Of a stretch of DNA of 64,000 bases, positions 61,310-64,000 are shown piece after piece. The stretch comes from Paenibacillus sp. TCA20. Its GTDB lineage: Bacteria > Bacillota > Bacilli > Paenibacillales > Paenibacillaceae. Made by a program: the position numbers and the translations under genes. Location: assembly GCF_000732325.1 (NCBI RefSeq), contig NZ_BBIW01000012.1, positions 107,315 to 171,314 of the forward strand, in the 5' to 3' direction. Numbering within the stretch: the first letter of the stretch is position 1; each line of letters begins with the position of its first letter. The notes beneath the pieces are model-generated. The model was not told the origin of the DNA and did not search any database. It saw only the letters and a program-made list of their open reading frames with translations.

Positions 61310-62842
61310 TCATTGTAGTGGTGGGGTAAGCTCTTTGGCTGCAGCGTCGAAAGCTGCATGCCAGTCTTTCGTAATAATGCTTCCAATGTATCCATCTGGT
61401 CGGATCAATACTAATGTGTCTCTAGTGATGCCATAGATACTGTTCAGATTACCGGTGCTGTCAATGATGCAATTATGATCAATTCTGCCATGGGTCTCCA
61501 CTGAGTAGCGATGTAGTTTGGCACCTGTAGCTGGCCACGTCAGCTCGTGAAGTGCCTTGGTAGCGTTAGCTCCAAAGGCCAACAGAGTGAAGTGCGGCCC
61601 TTGATAGACGTTAAAGAGTCGCCGTATCCCATCCTGTCCGATACAAGTTGAGTCCGGTGCTCGGTCACCAACACGGAGGGTTTTGGTAGCAGGTGCTTCC
61701 ATTGGTGCAAGTAGACCACCATGATAAGAGATACCGAGCTGTCGTTCTTCGTCTCCTCGCTTAAGGCTGGATAGACGATGCTGCTTGAGTCCGGAGTATA
61801 GCTCATTAGATCTGCCAAGTACGAATGCGGCAATTGGCAGTCGTTCGTTCTCATAGCTGTCAAGGAGACGGTCAGGAGCACCTGCAATCACCTGGCTGAG
61901 CTTCCAGCCGAGGTTGTAGGCGTCCTGGACTCCAGTATTAAGACCTTGCCCTCCAGCCGGAGTATGGACATGGGCGGCGTCACCGGCCACGAAAATCCTT
62001 CCTGAGCGATAGTGCTCAGCGAGCCTGACGTTTGGCCGGAATATCGAACTCCAAGTGATGTCATGGAGCTTCAAACCGGTAAGCTTATAAAAATGGGCTG
62101 CCAACGCGGTATTGTGAAGGTCGGGTGTTTCGTTTGGTGCCAGTTTAATCATAACCTGGAACTGGTTCGTGTGGGGCAAGGGGCATGCTGCGACAGATTT
62201 ACCTTGAGTTCGTGGCCATATATGCCACCGTTTGCTTGATAATCCATCAATTGTAGCATCGATAATGATCATTCGGTCGGATTCATCGGTATCGCCGATG
62301 AATCGCGTACCCAGTACTTTTCGAACGGTGCTCGAACCCCCGTCGGCCCCGACCAGATATCTGCTGCGTATTTGTTCTCCTGTAGAGAGAGTCACTGTCA
62401 CCCCATCTGCATCTTGTTCAAAGTCTTCCACCGAGGTATTAAACTCAATACATAGTCCTTGACGTTCGAGGAGACGGTGCAAGATAGCGTCAGTACGAAG
62501 CTGTGGCAGTAGTAGGATATTTGGATAAGGTATATCTGGAGTTGGCTTGCTTTGCATTTGCATACGCCACGGTATAGTGATCGGTCCGATGTGGAGTCCT
62601 GCAAGCGGGTATGGTCCGCCTTCATTGTGAGCTTCTTCAAGTACGCCGAGGTCTTCGAAGACCTCCTGGGTCCGGGGTTGAATCCCCTTAGCACGGGAGC
62701 CTTTAAAAGCATGTGCTGCCTTGTCGACTAGACGGACGCGAAGGCCGCGTCGGAGTAAATCCGCAGCCAGTGTGGAGCCGGTAGGACCTGCTCCAGCAAT
62801 AAGTACGTCGATATAATGCTGGTCGGTGGGTTTGATCGTCAT
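61310..62842 (-). CDS. FAD-dependent aromatic-type monooxygenase (PHBH class)
   Basis: A 510-residue class A flavoprotein hydroxylase: GAGPTGSTLAADLLRRG near residue 17 (FAD), VGADGGSSTVRKVLG near 160 (DG motif) and AGDAAHVHTPAGGQGLNTGV near 288 (GD motif), then a thioredoxin-like C-terminal domain. The nearest well-known relatives are rifampicin and tetracycline monooxygenases and polyketide hydroxylases, so drug inactivation is possible but unproven. ATG 62842 is 11 bases from AGGAG. It is divergent from a MarR regulator. Confidence 0.88.
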   Translation of the reverse strand: MTIKPTDQHYIDVLIAGAGPTGSTLAADLLRRGLRVRLVDKAAHAFKGSRAKGIQPRTQEVFEDLGVLEEAHNEGGPYPLAGLHIGPITIPWRMQMQSKPTPDIPYPNILLLPQLRTDAILHRLLERQGLCIEFNTSVEDFEQDADGVTVTLSTGEQIRSRYLVGADGGSSTVRKVLGTRFIGDTDESDRMIIIDATIDGLSSKRWHIWPRTQGKSVAACPLPHTNQFQVMIKLAPNETPDLHNTALAAHFYKLTGLKLHDITWSSIFRPNVRLAEHYRSGRIFVAGDAAHVHTPAGGQGLNTGVQDAYNLGWKLSQVIAGAPDRLLDSYENERLPIAAFVLGRSNELYSGLKQHRLSSLKRGDEERQLGISYHGGLLAPMEAPATKTLRVGDRAPDSTCIGQDGIRRLFNVYQGPHFTLLAFGANATKALHELTWPATGAKLHRYSVETHGRIDHNCIIDSTGNLNSIYGITRDTLVLIRPDGYIGSIITKDWHAAFDAAAKELTPPLQ

Positions 62843-62882
62843 CTCAGTGTTCACTCCTGTTTTGTTCTGTATTCGTTTTTTT

Positions 62883-62967
62883 GTTTCTAAGAAATAATAA
62901 AGTTTCTAATGAACAATATTAAAGAGCTTAATGATTTATGTCAACATAGTTTCGTGGAAACTTTATT
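62883..62967. promoter_or_regulatory. Repeated GTTTC/GAAAC half-sites between monooxygenase and MarR gene
   Basis: AATAAAGTTTC (62896-62906) and GAAACTTTATT (62957-62967) are perfect inverted arms; within the second, AGTTTC-GTG-GAAACT (62949-62963) is a local palindrome, and TTTCTAAGAAA sits at 62884-62894. Such spaced copies between divergent genes are expected of MarR operators. Confidence 0.55.
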
Positions 62968-63027
62968 GGTGAGCTTCTTCTTGATATACTGGATTTTAAG
63001 TTAACCACCATTTCCGGAGGAAAATAG

Positions 63028-63069
63028 ATGACAGATGATTTAGGAGTACAAAAAAAGATCGACTTATAA
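63028..63069 (+). other. Out-of-frame start of the MarR gene (A-tract)
   Basis: After a strong GGAGG (63017-63021), ATG 63028 reads MTDDLGVQKKIDL and stops at 63067-63069. A run of seven A lies at 63050-63056. With eight A the frame would run on as DRLINELMGTVNALQQ into the MarR gene, which otherwise has no good start. Confidence 0.6.
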
Positions 63070-63077
63070 ACGAATTG

Positions 63078-63701
63078 ATGGGAACAGTGAATGCTCTACA
63101 GCAAAAATTTCAAGGAGAAGAGGATGAAGAAAAACAGTGGCTTATTCAAAATAGTCCTAATCCAGTCATTGCAGAATTGATGAAGGATATGACTGTCAGT
63201 ATGCTGCATGTGTTGAGCGCCATTGGTAAGCTTGAGCCTGTCAATGGGATAACGATATCGAAGCAATTCGGCTTTTCAAAAGGGAATGTTTCTAAAATCA
63301 CGAGAAGATTGGCAGATAAAAAAATTATTGATTTTGAATATATTCCTGGAAATAAAAAGGAAGTTCTGTTTCGTACAACATCACTAGGCAGAGAAATTAA
63401 TCGTTTGCATGAAGCATTGCATCAAAAAATAGATTTTGGGGTCCATCGATTCTTGCAGCGGTATAACGAAGAGGAGTTGGAATTTCTCGTTAAGGTTCTA
63501 CATGAAACATGGCAGACATCATGGATTTATCCGGAGACAAATGAGAATCCAAATGAACTCAGCCAGAGTACAAGCGAAGTACTAGGTAATCCTATTGTTT
63601 CCAAGGAAATGAGCGAAGTCACTGAGATGCTAAATAAGCTGGATTCACGTGATTTAAAGAAAGCGAAAGCAATCCTTCATGCTGTATTTTTTTCGGAGTA
63701 G
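63078..63701 (+). CDS. MarR-family transcriptional regulator, start disturbed by A-tract
   Basis: A 207-residue winged-helix regulator: residues 45-110 carry ITISKQFGFSKGNVSKITRR (recognition) and the wing NKKEVLFRTTSLG. A long C-terminal tail is unlike the smallest MarR proteins. ATG 63078 has no clear ribosome site; the real start is likely 63028 if one A is added (see the separate entry). It is divergent from the FAD monooxygenase and is its probable repressor. Without a working start the monooxygenase could be constitutive. Confidence 0.75.
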   Translation: MGTVNALQQKFQGEEDEEKQWLIQNSPNPVIAELMKDMTVSMLHVLSAIGKLEPVNGITISKQFGFSKGNVSKITRRLADKKIIDFEYIPGNKKEVLFRTTSLGREINRLHEALHQKIDFGVHRFLQRYNEEELEFLVKVLHETWQTSWIYPETNENPNELSQSTSEVLGNPIVSKEMSEVTEMLNKLDSRDLKKAKAILHAVFFSE

Positions 63702-63738
63702 AAAAAAGGTCCGACATCTGCTTCCGCAGTATCGGACC
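63702..63738 (+). repeat. 37-bp direct repeat, first copy (terminator hairpin)
   Basis: Begins AAAAAAGGTCCGACATCTGC and ends TATCGGACC; the same 37 bases recur at 63964-64000 with one mismatch, flanking the second 153-bp repeat. Confidence 0.85.
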
Positions 63739-63745
63739 TTTTTCA
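63707..63745 (+). terminator. Terminator after the MarR gene
   Basis: GGTCCGA (63708-63714) pairs with TCGGACC (63732-63738), inner CTGC/GCAG, then TTTTT. Confidence 0.9.
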
Positions 63746-63796
63746 TAATTCCCCCACATCAGTTAATAAGAAGTGTGGGGGATGCTCTTAACGGAG

Positions 63797-63949
63797 GTTG
63801 GCTGATAAGCGAAGAGAGCGAAGGGGTACAGAGAGAAGCGCCAGCGCTCGTATTTGGTTTGGAGAGATAACCTTAGATAATCCAATCAGAGCTCTCCAAA
63901 CCAAGAACGATCGAACGTACCTTTCGCTATCGAAGCGGAACAGCCAGCT
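63797..63949 (+). repeat. 153-bp palindromic dispersed repeat, copy B
   Basis: Inverted ends GTTGGCTG and CAGCCAGC (one mismatch). It matches the reverse complement of copy A at 54436-54588 over the full length: shared GAGCGAA, GAGAAGCG, AGCGCTCGTATTTGG and CAAGAACGATCG blocks. Where the two differ, paired positions change together, e.g. the central stem is TTGGTTTGGAGAG/CTCTCCAAACCAA here but GGGAATGGC/GCCATTCCC in copy A. Confidence 0.75.
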
Positions 63950-63963
63950 AACACGAATTTCAT

Positions 63964-64000
63964 AAAAAAGGTCCGACATCTGCTTCTGCAGTATCGGACC
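63964..64000 (+). repeat. 37-bp direct repeat, second copy (reaches window end)
   Basis: Same as 63702-63738 with one mismatch; the window ends at its last C, so what follows is unknown. It would also be a terminator hairpin if a T-run follows. Confidence 0.8.

Overview
The window reads as a chromosomal stretch of a Gram-positive, spore-former-type bacterium, most likely Paenibacillus or a close relative. Signs: strong AGGAGG-type ribosome sites, many GTG/TTG starts, lipoprotein-dependent sugar ABC systems of the LplB/YtcP/YtcQ type without their own ATPase, GH67, GH95 and PL11 enzymes for plant polysaccharides, a TnrA/GlnR-like regulator with a matching box, and a ZTP riboswitch in front of folD. 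No rRNA, tRNA, CRISPR array or prophage is visible.

Layout. 1-2.7 kb: end of a heterodimeric ABC exporter and an AlkD-like protein. 2.8-10.5 kb: a glucuronoxylan (aldouronate) utilisation operon with a sigma-A promoter, a palindromic operator just past the start site, a cre-like site, three transport genes, a Nif3-like protein, a FadR-type GntR regulator and GH67 alpha-glucuronidase. 10.6-12.9 kb: beta-lactamase-fold hydrolase, and folD under a ZTP riboswitch. 13.1-19.6 kb: ECF sigma/anti-sigma/ABC operon, then a second ABC-2 exporter operon. 19.6-28.5 kb: SAP-domain protein, GH95 enzyme, a compact lpxC-lpxD-lpxA operon with all catalytic residues (striking in a monoderm), and a secreted PL11 rhamnogalacturonan lyase. 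28.6-31.1 kb: amino-acid ABC importer. 31.1-35.7 kb: LLM monooxygenase; a Tat-exported flavin amine oxidase, secreted RidA and TatA operon headed by a GlnR/TnrA box and divergent from a truncated TnrA-like regulator. 35.8-45.8 kb: histidine kinase with a degenerate GGDEF domain, futalosine-pathway genes mqnB-mqnD, a YtrA-type regulator with ABC genes, a coiled-coil secreted protein, an S9 peptidase. 46-51.2 kb: SsuD-like monooxygenase, AraC regulator, sugar ABC importer with a leader hairpin. 51.5-57.2 kb: accessory patch with a TnpB-only IS605-type element (tnpB broken by one stop codon), a membrane-anchored PstS-like protein, a 153-bp palindromic repeat, and two related gene remnants on either side of a WYL-DinB-YdeI cassette. 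57.2-64 kb: frameshifted AEC transporter, nucleotidyltransferase, Mug glycosylase, NAD-dependent epimerase, FAD aromatic-type monooxygenase divergent from a MarR gene whose start is out of frame by one A, and a second 153-bp repeat copy.

Functionally the window combines plant cell-wall sugar uptake, nitrogen scavenging from amines, and stress/export modules. The items most worth follow-up are the lpxCDA operon in a monoderm, the amine oxidase-RidA-TatA operon with its nitrogen-control box, and the 153-bp structured repeat with apparent covariation.
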